This document shows positions 1-10,488 of a DNA stretch of 64,000 nt, in pieces. Position numbers and translations under genes: made by a program. Below the pieces are notes generated by a model. It was given only the letters and a program-made list of their open reading frames with translations, searched no databases and was not told the DNA's origin. Source of the stretch: Streptomyces melanogenes (GTDB lineage: Bacteria; Actinomycetota; Actinomycetes; Streptomycetales; Streptomycetaceae); NCBI RefSeq assembly GCF_014649795.1, contig NZ_BMTS01000004.1, forward strand, positions 310,001 to 374,000. The letters run 5' to 3'. How positions within the stretch are numbered: position 1 is the stretch's first letter; each line of letters begins with the position of its first letter.

Positions 1-320
1 CGTGCGCTCCTCGGACGGAAAAGGGATCTCCGTCGGAAAAGGAGGGGGTGCAGGGCCGGGGTGTAGGTCCCCGCCGCCCATTCCGTGGCAGCGTATTTCC
101 ACTGGAACGGGCCGTATGCATGCGGCGGAGCGGAATTCCGGGAAACTTCGTGGTGTGTGCGAGGGGTGACTTTGGGTGCGAGGCCGGGCGAATGCCGGGG
201 CGTTTGTCCGCGCCCGCCGCCGTCACCGGGGCGACGCCGCTGCCCGAAGCTGGTTAGATCGAGCCGGGCGCGACCCCGGCGTAGATCGCGAAAGCGGTCG
301 GCACGGCAGAGGGAGACACC
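1..320. other. Intergenic lead-in, no gene seen
   Basis: No convincing reading frame, tRNA or hairpin was seen. The open frames here are GC-rich shadows without recognisable protein content. The last 20 bases carry an AGGGAG-type ribosome binding site for the UvrA-like gene that begins at 321. Confidence 0.6.
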
Positions 321-2714
<2,394 letters not shown>

Positions 2715-2748
2715 CCCCCAGCGCTCGTGGGCCCCATACGCAGCGGCG

Positions 2749-3840
2749 CTAGGTCCTGACGCTCTCGCTCGTGATCAGGTCGATAACCGCCGGAATCCCG
2801 CCTTCCGTGAAGGCCCGGTGCTGCCGGTCGGCGCCGGTTCCCCGGCGCAGGAGCCGCTGCATCATGGAGTGGACCTCAAGCCCGTCGCCCGACGCCTCCA
2901 GAGCGGGGCCGATGTGCCGCGCGAGCTGGCACAGCACGTCGCCGCAGCTGCGCCGCTGTCCGGCGGGGTCGAGGAGGACGCCGTTGAGGCCTTCCCGGGC
3001 GGCGCGCCAGGTCGCGGCCTGGAGCAGTTCGAGCGGGCACTCCGGTACGGGCTCGCCGTCCTTGTGCTCGCGGATCGCGGTGGCGACCAGGGCGCGGATG
3101 ATCCCGGCGAGCATCACCGCCTCGTCGACCCGCACCTGCACGTCGAGACAGCGCACCTCGATAGTGGGGTAGCGCTCGGAGAGGCGCGCGTGCCAGTAGA
3201 GCTGCCCGCTGTCGCTGACCGCCCCGGCGGTGATGAGCGCCTCCGCGCGGCTCTCGTAGTCGTCGAGGTCGGCGAAGCGCGGCGGGGGGCCGCTGACCGG
3301 CCAGCGGCTGAAGACGAGGGTGCGCCAGCTGGCGAACCCGGTGTCGCGGCCGTGCCACAGCGGTGAGTTGGCCGACATGGCGAGCAGGGTGGGCAGCCAG
3401 ACGCGGATCCGGTTGAGGACGGCGACGCCGACCTCCCGGTCCGGCACTCCCACGTGCACGTGCATGCCGTTGATCAGCTGCTCGTCGACCAGCTGCCCCG
3501 CGTTCGTCTGCATCGCCAGATAGCGCGGCCGCGGAGTGACGGGGACGGGCCCCGCGCCGTTGACGGGAGCGGCCCCCACGGCGGCGACCCTGCAGCCCAC
3601 GCGCTCCGCCGCGGTCCCCACCGTGTGCCGCAGACGCACCAGATGGCCGCCCAGCTCCGCCAGAGCCAGGCAGACCGGGGTCGCCACCTCCACCTGAGCC
3701 TGGAGCAGCTCGGCCTGCACCTCCGGCTCCTCGACCGTGTCCGGTCCGGTCAGTGCCCGTACCTCTTCCGAACGGGGCAGGGGCCGGCCGGTCACGGGGT
3801 CCACCAGCAAATACTCTTCTTCGACCCCAAAGGTGAGCAT
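2749..3840 (-). CDS. Glutamate-cysteine ligase family 2 protein (YbdK-type carboxylate-amine ligase)
   Basis: A 363-residue protein opening with the GCS2 signature [10 protein letters not shown] at residues 5-14 and carrying a metal/ATP-site motif NGMHVHVGV near residue 125. Length matches the YbdK family, whose members join an amino acid carboxylate to an amine with ATP. True glutathione is not typical of actinomycetes, so the in vivo substrate is unknown. The ATG at 3840 has only a weak CACCTC-side Shine-Dalgarno context. A weak SigB-like promoter (GGTTC, 15 bases, GGGTAA) lies just upstream but is not convincing. The gene is divergent from the molybdoenzyme operon. Confidence 0.9.
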   Translation of the reverse strand: MLTFGVEEEYLLVDPVTGRPLPRSEEVRALTGPDTVEEPEVQAELLQAQVEVATPVCLALAELGGHLVRLRHTVGTAAERVGCRVAAVGAAPVNGAGPVPVTPRPRYLAMQTNAGQLVDEQLINGMHVHVGVPDREVGVAVLNRIRVWLPTLLAMSANSPLWHGRDTGFASWRTLVFSRWPVSGPPPRFADLDDYESRAEALITAGAVSDSGQLYWHARLSERYPTIEVRCLDVQVRVDEAVMLAGIIRALVATAIREHKDGEPVPECPLELLQAATWRAAREGLNGVLLDPAGQRRSCGDVLCQLARHIGPALEASGDGLEVHSMMQRLLRRGTGADRQHRAFTEGGIPAVIDLITSESVRT

Positions 3841-4030
3841 GAGAGGTGGTTACCCGCGCCCGAACCGGTCGAACCCGTGTGCGTTTGCGCCAGTCGGCCG
3901 GTACGCCCCCGGCGCAGGGGCGCACGACCGGCGCGCGGAGCAGTGGGAGGTGCCGCCGAGATGCCGGAGGGTGGCGGCTGTACGAGGGTGTGGAGAAGCC
4001 GTCGACCCGTCAGACCGAGGAGCCGTGAGG

Positions 4031-4666
4031 ATGGAAGCAAGCGATCGCCCGCGTGAGCACAGCCCCGGGCCCGACTCCGGACCGGCCGACCGCGGTGGCG
4101 TGCTCCCGCCCACGCACTCGCGCATGACCCTGAAGGTGAACGACACCGTCCACGTCATCGAGCTCGACCACCGCACCACCCTCCTCGACCTGCTGCGCGA
4201 GCACCTCGCCCTCACCGGGTCGAAGAAGGGCTGCGACCAGGGCCAGTGCGGGGCGTGCACCGTGCTCGTCGACGGCAGACGGGTCAACAGCTGTCTGCTG
4301 CTCGCGGTGGCGCAGGAGGGGTGCGAGGTCGTCACCGTGGAGGGGCTCGCCGAGGCGGCGGGCGCGGACGGCGATCTGCACCCCCTGCAGCAGGCGTTCC
4401 TGGACCGGGACGCGCTCCAGTGCGGCTACTGCACCCCGGGCCAGCTCTGCTCGGCCGTGGGCATGCTGGAGGAGGCGAGAGCGGGCCAGCCGTCGGTCGT
4501 CACCGACACCGACCGGCCGACCGACGCCCCGGTGCGGCTGACCGTCGAGGAGATCCGGGAGCGGCTGAGCGGCAACCTGTGCCGCTGCGGGGCGTATCCG
4601 CACATCGTGGAGGCCGTGCAGGAAGTGGTCGTACGCGATGTCGCCGCGCGGGAGGTGATCGTGTGA
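4031..4666 (+). CDS. Aldehyde oxidoreductase, 2Fe-2S iron-sulfur subunit (PaoA/YagT type)
   Basis: A 211-residue electron-transfer subunit. The first [2Fe-2S] ferredoxin-like site is CDQGQCGAC followed by a later Cys, around residues 71-92. The second, helical site is CGYCTPGQLC with a distal CRCG near residue 190. This is the xanthine oxidase small-subunit arrangement. The start at 4031 is chosen for its GAGGAG at 4017-4022; a second ATG at 4124 (MTLKVND) begins the conserved domain and would leave out the non-conserved first 31 residues. Its stop overlaps the GTG of the FAD subunit (GTGA), so the two are translationally coupled. Unlike exported YagT, no clear Tat signal is visible. Confidence 0.92.
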   Translation: MEASDRPREHSPGPDSGPADRGGVLPPTHSRMTLKVNDTVHVIELDHRTTLLDLLREHLALTGSKKGCDQGQCGACTVLVDGRRVNSCLLLAVAQEGCEVVTVEGLAEAAGADGDLHPLQQAFLDRDALQCGYCTPGQLCSAVGMLEEARAGQPSVVTDTDRPTDAPVRLTVEEIRERLSGNLCRCGAYPHIVEAVQEVVVRDVAAREVIV

Positions 4667-5649
4667 AGCCGCTGCTGTACGTGAGGGCCGAGAGCGTCGG
4701 AGAGGCCGCCGCCGCCCACGCGGGCCGCCCGGAAGCGCGGTATCTGGGCGGCGGGACCAACCTCGTCGATCTGATGAAGCTCGGCGTGGAGCGGCCCGAG
4801 GTGCTCATCGACATCTCGCGGCTGCCCCTTGACCAGGTGGAGGAGCTGCCCGACGGCGCGCTGCGGATCGGCGCGACCGTGCGCAACAGCGACCTCGCCG
4901 GGCATCCGCTGGTCCGCGAGCGGTATCCGGTGCTGTCGCAGGCGCTGCTCAGCGGGGCCTCCGGCCAGCTGCGCAATGTGGCCACCACCGCGGGGAACCT
5001 CCTCCAGCGCACCCGCTGCGCCTACTTCCAGGACGTGGGCAAGCCGTGCAACAAGCGGGTGCCGGGCAGCGGCTGCGGCGCCCTGACCGGCGTCAACCGC
5101 GACCACGCGGTGCTCGGCCACTCGGAGCACTGCGTCGCCACCCACCCCTCCGACCTGGCCGTGGCGCTGGCGGCGCTCGACGCGGTGGTCGAGCTGGCGG
5201 GACCGGGCGGCGGCCGGACGGTCGAGCTGACCGAGTTCCACCGGCTGCCGCAGGACAGCCCCGACCAGGACACCGTGATCCGCCCCGGCGAACTCATCAC
5301 CGGGGTGCTGCTGCCGCCCCTGCCCGGCGGCACCGTCTCGCGCTACCGCAAGGCGCGGGACCGGGCGTCGTTCGCCTTCGCGCTGGCCTCCGTCGCCGCC
5401 ACCGTCCAGGTGCGGGGCGGTGTGGTCCGGCACATCGGGGTCGCGTTCGGCGGGCTGGCCCACCGCCCGTGGCGTGCCCGGCGGACGGAGGCCGCGCTGC
5501 TGGGCAGTGCGCCCACCCCCGAGGCGGTCGCCCGGGCCGTGGACGCCGAGCTCGCCGCCGCCGTCCCGCTGCGGGACAACGCGTACAAGGTGTCCCTCGC
5601 CCGCGACCTCGCCTGCGAAGTGCTCGGCTCGCTGACCGCCCGGACCTGA
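4663..5649 (+). CDS. Aldehyde oxidoreductase, FAD-binding subunit (PaoB/YagS type)
   Basis: A 328-residue FAD subunit of the xanthine dehydrogenase family. The FAD_binding_5 motif YLGGGTNLVDLMKLG lies near residue 27 and the TTAGNLLQRTRC segment near residue 115. A Cys-rich insertion follows, with RC, KPC, SGC and EHC spread over about 35 residues. That insertion is the hallmark of the PaoB/YagS branch, which carries an extra [4Fe-4S] cluster beside FAD. It starts with GTG at 4663 inside the stop of paoA and ends 26 bases before the molybdopterin subunit. It should relay electrons from the 2Fe-2S subunit; the final acceptor is not shown by sequence. Confidence 0.92.
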   Translation: MKPLLYVRAESVGEAAAAHAGRPEARYLGGGTNLVDLMKLGVERPEVLIDISRLPLDQVEELPDGALRIGATVRNSDLAGHPLVRERYPVLSQALLSGASGQLRNVATTAGNLLQRTRCAYFQDVGKPCNKRVPGSGCGALTGVNRDHAVLGHSEHCVATHPSDLAVALAALDAVVELAGPGGGRTVELTEFHRLPQDSPDQDTVIRPGELITGVLLPPLPGGTVSRYRKARDRASFAFALASVAATVQVRGGVVRHIGVAFGGLAHRPWRARRTEAALLGSAPTPEAVARAVDAELAAAVPLRDNAYKVSLARDLACEVLGSLTART

Positions 5650-5675
5650 CCGGGCCCCCGGAGAGGAGAGCCGCC

Positions 5676-7763
5676 GTGGGAGCGACCCCGAGCGCCCCGG
5701 GTGCGCCGGTCGAGCGCCGGGAGGGGCGCGCGAAGGTGACCGGCGCCGCCAAATACGCGACGGAATACGCGCCGCCGGGCCGGGTGTACGGATGGCCGGT
5801 GCCCGCGACCGTCGCGCGCGGCACGGTCGTCTCCCTCGACACCTCGGCCGCGCTCGCGCTTCCCGGAGTGCTGGCCGTCCTCACCTCGGACTCCGCCCCG
5901 CGCCTCGCCGACGCGGGCGATCCGACGCTGGCCGTGCTCCAGGACTCCCGGGTGCCGCACCACGGCTGGCCGGTCGCCCTGGCCGTCGCCGAGACCCTGG
6001 AGGCGGCCCGGGAGGCCGCCGGGGCCGTACGGGTGCGCTATGCGACCGAGCCGCACGACGTGACCCTGACGGTGGATCACCCGCGGGCCTACCAACCCGA
6101 TGAGGTCAACGGGGGCCACCCGGGGGAGCGTCGGCAGGGCGATCCGGACGGCGCGTTCGCCGACGCGGCGGTCCGGGTGGACGTGTCGTACGCGGTGCCG
6201 CCGCTGCACAACCACCCCATGGAGCCGCACGGGGCGACCGCGCTCTGGCGGGACGACGAGCTCACCGTGTTCGACTCCAGCCAGGGCGGCGACACCGTAC
6301 GCGCCACCCTGGCGAAGCTCTTCGCGCTGCCCGAGGAGCGGGTGAGCGTCGTCTGCGAGCACGTCGGCGGCGGCTTCGGCTCCAAAGGCACACCCCGCCC
6401 CCATGTCGTCCTCGCCGCACTGGCCGCCCGGCACACCGGACGCCCGGTCCAACTCGCCCTGCTCAGGCGTGAGTTGACGGAACTGGTCGGCCACCGCGCC
6501 CCGACCCTGCACCGCGTCCGGCTCGGTGCCCGGCCCGACGGCGTCCTCACCTCGCTGATCCACGAGGTCACCACGCACACCTCGCGCATCAGGGAGTTCG
6601 TGGAGCAGGCGGCGGTCCCGGCCCGCGTGATGTACGCCAGCGGGAGCAGCCGCACCAGCCACCGGGCGGTGGCTCTGGACGTCCCCACCCCGTCCTGGAT
6701 GCGCGCACCGGGCGAGGCACCCGGCATGTACGCCCTGGAGTCCGCCGTCGACGAACTCGCCTGCGCCCTCGGGATGGACCCCATCGAGCTGCGGGTGGCC
6801 AACGAACCCCCGGCCGAGCCGGACAGCGGGCGCCCCTTCAGCAGCCGGCACCTCGTCGAGTGCCTGCGCGAGGGCGCCGCGCGCTTCGGCTGGGACGGTC
6901 GCGACCCCCGGCCGGGCGTACGGCGTTCGGGACCTTGGCTCACCGGCACCGGGGTCGCGGCGGCCACCTATCCCGTCCTGGTCTCGCCCAGCCGCGCCAC
7001 GGTCACCGCCCACCCCGACGGGCTGTACGTCGTACGGCTCAACGCCACCGACATCGGCACCGGCGCCCGTACCGTACTCGCCCAGATCGCGGCGCAGGCG
7101 CTCGGTGTCCGGGTGGACTCGGTCCGTACGGAGATCGGTGTCACCGGCCTGCCCAGGGCGCCGCTCGCGGGCGGGTCCGCCGGCACGGCGTCCTGGGGCT
7201 GGGCCGTGCACGAGGCGTGCCGGGACCTGGCCCGCCAACTCGCCGAGCGGTCAGGCCCGTTGCCGCCCGGGGGAATGACCGCGTCCGCCGACACCGCGGG
7301 CACCGCGGACGCGGAATCCCCCTACGCGCGGCACGCGTTCGGCGCCCACTTCGCCGAAGCCGCTGTGGACACCGACACCGGAGAAGTACGGGTGCGGCGG
7401 TTGCTCGGGGTGTACGCGGCGGGGCGGATCCTCAACGCGCGCACCGCCCGCTCCCAGTTCATCGGCGGCATGGTGATGGGCCTCGGCATGGCGCTCACCG
7501 AGGGCGGTGGTGTGGACCCCGCATCCGGCGCCTTCATCGGCAGCGACCTCGCGGGCTACCACGTGCCCGGCCACGCCGACGTGCCCGCGATCGAGGCGCA
7601 CTGGATCGACGAGGAGGACCCCCACCTCAACCCGATGGGCAGCAAGGGCATCGGGGAGATCGGCATCGTGGGAACGGCCGCCGCGATCGGAAACGCGGTC
7701 CACCACGCCACCGGCGTCCGCTTCCGGGAACTGCCGCTCACCCCCGACCGCGTCCACGTCTGA
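5676..7763 (+). CDS. Aldehyde oxidoreductase, molybdopterin-binding subunit (PaoC/YagR type)
   Basis: A 695-residue catalytic subunit binding the molybdenum cofactor. The N-terminal aldehyde oxidase/xanthine dehydrogenase a/b hammerhead starts around KVTGAAKYATEY. The molybdopterin motifs GGGFGSKG (near residue 232) and the C-terminal GSKGIGEIGIVG are present. The Glu of GIGEIG is the expected catalytic base. The start is GTG 5676, because GAGAGGAG at 5661-5668 sits at normal spacing and no ATG is nearby. With the two preceding genes it forms a complete three-subunit oxidoreductase. No MocA-like cofactor-sulfuration gene follows here, and the aldehyde or heterocycle oxidised is unknown. Confidence 0.93.
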   Translation: MGATPSAPGAPVERREGRAKVTGAAKYATEYAPPGRVYGWPVPATVARGTVVSLDTSAALALPGVLAVLTSDSAPRLADAGDPTLAVLQDSRVPHHGWPVALAVAETLEAAREAAGAVRVRYATEPHDVTLTVDHPRAYQPDEVNGGHPGERRQGDPDGAFADAAVRVDVSYAVPPLHNHPMEPHGATALWRDDELTVFDSSQGGDTVRATLAKLFALPEERVSVVCEHVGGGFGSKGTPRPHVVLAALAARHTGRPVQLALLRRELTELVGHRAPTLHRVRLGARPDGVLTSLIHEVTTHTSRIREFVEQAAVPARVMYASGSSRTSHRAVALDVPTPSWMRAPGEAPGMYALESAVDELACALGMDPIELRVANEPPAEPDSGRPFSSRHLVECLREGAARFGWDGRDPRPGVRRSGPWLTGTGVAAATYPVLVSPSRATVTAHPDGLYVVRLNATDIGTGARTVLAQIAAQALGVRVDSVRTEIGVTGLPRAPLAGGSAGTASWGWAVHEACRDLARQLAERSGPLPPGGMTASADTAGTADAESPYARHAFGAHFAEAAVDTDTGEVRVRRLLGVYAAGRILNARTARSQFIGGMVMGLGMALTEGGGVDPASGAFIGSDLAGYHVPGHADVPAIEAHWIDEEDPHLNPMGSKGIGEIGIVGTAAAIGNAVHHATGVRFRELPLTPDRVHV

Positions 7764-7766
7764 CGC

Positions 7767-7964
7767 TCAGGCGCGGTGGCGGTGGCTGGTGTCGCACCAC
7801 GGGTAGGTCCGGCTGCGGCGGCAGGTGCACAGCGCCACCACACAGCGGTCGGAGACCGCGCTGGTGCCGTCCTCCAGGACGACTTCCACGGGCCCCTCGA
7901 CGAGGACGGGCCCCTCGCGCCGGACGCGGATGCGGCGCGGCTTGTCAGACGGGTCGTTCGGCAC
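7767..7964 (-). CDS. CDGSH-type iron-sulfur protein
   Basis: A 65-residue protein whose C-terminus holds the CDGSH [2Fe-2S] ligand set. The ligands are C46, C48, C57 and H61 in CTCRRSRTYPWCDTSH, giving the three-Cys one-His coordination known from mitoNEET-type proteins. The rest is a small basic beta-rich lead. Its start overlaps the end of the methyltransferase gene by 20 bases, so it is the last gene of the operon running from 9687. It probably donates electrons or clusters to the partner oxidase at 8650; that pairing is an inference from the operon alone. Confidence 0.85.
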   Translation of the reverse strand: MPNDPSDKPRRIRVRREGPVLVEGPVEVVLEDGTSAVSDRCVVALCTCRRSRTYPWCDTSHRHRA

Positions 7965-8598
7965 GGATGACCACCAGCTCTTCCGTCGTCTCGGTTTCCT
8001 CGATCAGGCCCTGCGCGTCCAGCCACGCCCGCCGGGCCCGCAGGACGGGCCCGAAGGGGATGAATCCGCGCGCGGCCACCGCCGCCTTGAGCCCCGCGCT
8101 CCGCAGCTCCCGCAGACTCGCCTCCGGCCCGCTGAGCGCGGAGTGGACAAGGAGCAGCACCCCGCCGGGACGCAGCAGGCGGGGTGCCTCGCGGCAGATG
8201 CGGCGCACGAACAGCCGCCCGTCGTGCCCGGCGTCCCAGGCCCGCGCGGCGCCGTGCCGGGGAGGGGCGGCGGCGCGCGCGGGCACGTAGGGCGGATTGC
8301 TCAGGATGAGGTCGTACGCCTGCCCCGCCACCGGCGCCAGCAGGTTTCCGCGCACCACACGCACCGGCAGACCGGCGAGCCGTGCGTTGAGCCGGGCGGT
8401 GAGAACGGCGAGCCAGGAGATGTCCACGGCGGTCACCCGGGCGCCGCGCCGGGCGGCGGCGAGGGCCAGCGCGCCGGTGCCCGTACCCACGTCGAGGACC
8501 TGGGCCCCGGGCGACACCGCCTCGTCGCGCAGCGCATCGGCCAGCAGAGCGGTGTCGGCCTGCGGGGTGTAGACGCCCGGTGGGGCCAGGAGAGTCAT
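7945..8598 (-). CDS. HemK-like class I methyltransferase
   Basis: A 217-residue SAM-dependent methyltransferase. The SAM site is VLDVGTGTGALAL, the acidic motif II is VTAVDIS, and the catalytic motif is LSNPPYVP. NPPY marks N-methylation of glutamine, adenine or a similar planar amide or amine, as in PrmC/HemK. The substrate here cannot be read from the sequence. The ATG at 8598 is preferred over an in-frame upstream codon at 8619 because the conserved protein begins at MTLLAPPGVY. It lies 51 bases after the oxidase-like gene and overlaps the CDGSH gene. Confidence 0.87.
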   Translation of the reverse strand: MTLLAPPGVYTPQADTALLADALRDEAVSPGAQVLDVGTGTGALALAAARRGARVTAVDISWLAVLTARLNARLAGLPVRVVRGNLLAPVAGQAYDLILSNPPYVPARAAAPPRHGAARAWDAGHDGRLFVRRICREAPRLLRPGGVLLLVHSALSGPEASLRELRSAGLKAAVAARGFIPFGPVLRARRAWLDAQGLIEETETTEELVVIRAERPV

Positions 8599-8649
8599 GT
8601 ACGCCGAGTGCCCGGCCAAACGGGAAAGATCCTCGTAAATGCGTGTTTA

Positions 8650-9687
8650 TCAGTCGGAATCCGGTTCCGGTCCAACGGACACGGTGGCCGGGCCGTCGAG
8701 CGGTGTCCGCAGCGAGCTGCGCCCCGCCCGCCAGTGCCCCAGCAGATCCTCGCCGAACCGGTCCTCCAGGAACACGGTGGCGTCGATGCCGAACACGACA
8801 TCGGGCGCCAGGTGCGGCTCCTGCTCCAGGAGGCCGCCGATCACCTCGTGCCGCACCACCTGCTCGTGCACCGCGTCGGCCTCCACGTGCTCGGTGTAGA
8901 AGAGCTCGGCGGCGGGGCCCGCGCCCGCGCGCTGCATCGCGAGCGCCAGACGCCGGGATGCGGGCGACGAGGTGATCTCCAGGGTGGCGAAGTGCCCGAC
9001 GAGCGCGCCCCGCAGGCTCCGGTGCAGCCCGCACAGGGACATGAGGTTCACCGTGGCGAGCGTCGGCGCCGATGCGGCGTTCAGATAGCGGCCGTACGCC
9101 GTGTCGAGGCCCAGGTCGGCCATGAGGTCGGCGAAGAGCCGGGCGTGGACCCGCTCGGCGCGGCCGCCGCCGAACTCGTCGAACTCCACCGCCGCCATCC
9201 CCGCCTTGGCCCGGCCCCACAGCCGGGGCAGCACCCAGGCGTGCGGGTCGGCCTCCTTGAGGTGGTAGAGCGACCGCTGGGCGGCGTACTCGCGCAGCTG
9301 CCACAGACGGCCCTCCTCCTGGAGGTGGTGCGAGACCCCGGTGCCGTGAAGGGGCTCGACGAGCAGGTCGTCGACGGCCTCGTCCACACCGTGGCCACGG
9401 GCCGCGTCGCGGCGCAGGGCGTCGAGGAAGCGCGCCTCCAGCAGGGCGCGCGCGGCGAGCAGCGCGGGATCCCATTCGACGGCGTCGTCCACCCCGGCGA
9501 AGCCCCGGTAGTGCGGCTCGTAGCAGACGTACAGCGCGAGCTGGAGGTCGTCGCCGTAGGGGTCGGCGCCGGCGGCCGCCCGCGCGTCCGGGAGCGGGGT
9601 GCCCTCGCCGCGCAGGTGGGCGATCACGGCTGCGGAGACCTCGCCGCGGCCGTCCGGCAGGGCGGGGCCCCGCTGATCGATGGTCAT
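8650..9687 (-). CDS. Iron-containing redox enzyme family protein (heme-oxygenase-like diiron oxidase fold)
   Basis: A 345-residue protein with no membrane segment. The helical pattern and the motif YTEHVEADAVHEQVV (near residue 260), together with DDAVEWDPALLAARALLEA in the first third, match the iron-containing redox enzyme / heme-oxygenase-like oxidase family. Members use a labile diiron site to oxidise small molecules. The ATG at 9687 is chosen because the residues encoded upstream (from 9729) are not domain-like and a GGGGG stretch gives a ribosome binding site. It is the first gene of the operon with the methyltransferase and CDGSH protein. The substrate is unknown. Confidence 0.82.
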   Translation of the reverse strand: MTIDQRGPALPDGRGEVSAAVIAHLRGEGTPLPDARAAAGADPYGDDLQLALYVCYEPHYRGFAGVDDAVEWDPALLAARALLEARFLDALRRDAARGHGVDEAVDDLLVEPLHGTGVSHHLQEEGRLWQLREYAAQRSLYHLKEADPHAWVLPRLWGRAKAGMAAVEFDEFGGGRAERVHARLFADLMADLGLDTAYGRYLNAASAPTLATVNLMSLCGLHRSLRGALVGHFATLEITSSPASRRLALAMQRAGAGPAAELFYTEHVEADAVHEQVVRHEVIGGLLEQEPHLAPDVVFGIDATVFLEDRFGEDLLGHWRAGRSSLRTPLDGPATVSVGPEPDSD

Positions 9688-9782
9688 GGTCTGCGGGTAC
9701 CCCCTGAATGCCGTACGCAACGGGCGCACCCGGTACGCCGTCGGTCACGGGCGTCCCGTCCGTCCCTCCCGGGTGGCCGCCG

Positions 9783-9807
9783 GATTGCGATCCGTAGGAG
9801 CGGGTAC
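9783..9807 (+). promoter_or_regulatory. Candidate SigB-type promoter for the DUF6328 gene
   Basis: GATTG at 9783-9787, a 14-base spacer, then GGGTAC at 9802-9807. This fits the published Streptomyces SigB-regulon consensus GNNTN, 14-16 bases, GGGTAC/T. It lies 73 bases upstream of the start codon at 9880. The window itself encodes two sigma factors of this class. Confidence 0.5.
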
Positions 9808-9879
9808 CGATGCGTGACCGTTCGCGTGCCGTGGGAGCGGGTGGCCGTGCCGGGGCGCGGAGAGTGGCAGGAGGCTGCG

Positions 9880-10386
9880 ATGGACAGCGACGACAGGACG
9901 CGGCGCACCGACGGCGGCCGCGACGAGACCGCCGAGGGGCGGGCGGACCGCAAGTGGGGCGACCTCATCCAGGAGGTCCGGGTGGCCCAGACGGGCGTGC
10001 AGATCCTCTTCGGCTTCCTCCTGACCGTCGCCTTCACCCCGCTCTTCCACCAGCTCGGCGACACCGACAAGGCCATCTACGTCGCCACGGTCGTGCTCGG
10101 ATCGGCGACCACGGGCGCCCTGGTGGCTCCGGTCTCCTTCCACCGGCTCCTCGCCGGCCGCCACATCAAACCGACGGCCGTCGCCTGGGCCTCCCGGCTC
10201 ACCGTCGTCGGGCTCGTCCTGCTCCTGGCCACGATGACCTGCTCGCTCATCCTCGTACTGCGGGTGGCCTCGCACGGCGGGTACTGGCCGTGGCTGGTCG
10301 GCGCCGTGGTGGCCTGGTACCTGGTGTGCTGGTTCGTGCTGCCGCTGTGGGTGCGGCACTGGCACACGGAGGGCGAGGCGGACTGA
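9880..10386 (+). CDS. DUF6328 family integral membrane protein
   Basis: A 168-residue protein with an acidic and basic N-terminal tail of about 35 residues and then four hydrophobic segments: around 45-65 (ILFGFLLTVAFTPLF), 73-95, 110-130 and 140-160. It resembles the DUF6328 family, small Streptomyces membrane proteins without known function. The ATG at 9880 has GGCAGGAGG at the right distance. A good SigB-type promoter precedes it, which suggests induction under osmotic or general stress. Its closeness to the partner-switching genes is consistent but does not prove a shared role. Confidence 0.8.
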   Translation: MDSDDRTRRTDGGRDETAEGRADRKWGDLIQEVRVAQTGVQILFGFLLTVAFTPLFHQLGDTDKAIYVATVVLGSATTGALVAPVSFHRLLAGRHIKPTAVAWASRLTVVGLVLLLATMTCSLILVLRVASHGGYWPWLVGAVVAWYLVCWFVLPLWVRHWHTEGEAD

Positions 10387-10488
10387 GCGCGTGACCGGCC
10401 TCGCGCCCGGGAACGAAAGGGGCCGCGCGGGTAAAATCCGCAGGGGACACGTTGGCCCGCTCTCCGACCGTTCGGGACGGGAGATGCC

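Noticed and set aside
3850..3875. SigB-like promoter for the YbdK-type ligase (GGTTC, 15 bases, GGGTAA)
   Set aside because: The -10 deviates and lies only about 9 bases from the start codon; too weak to list as a feature.
9697..9702. GGGTAC on the minus strand before the diiron-oxidase-like gene
   Set aside because: No GNNTN at 14-16 bases upstream, and it overlaps the ribosome binding region.
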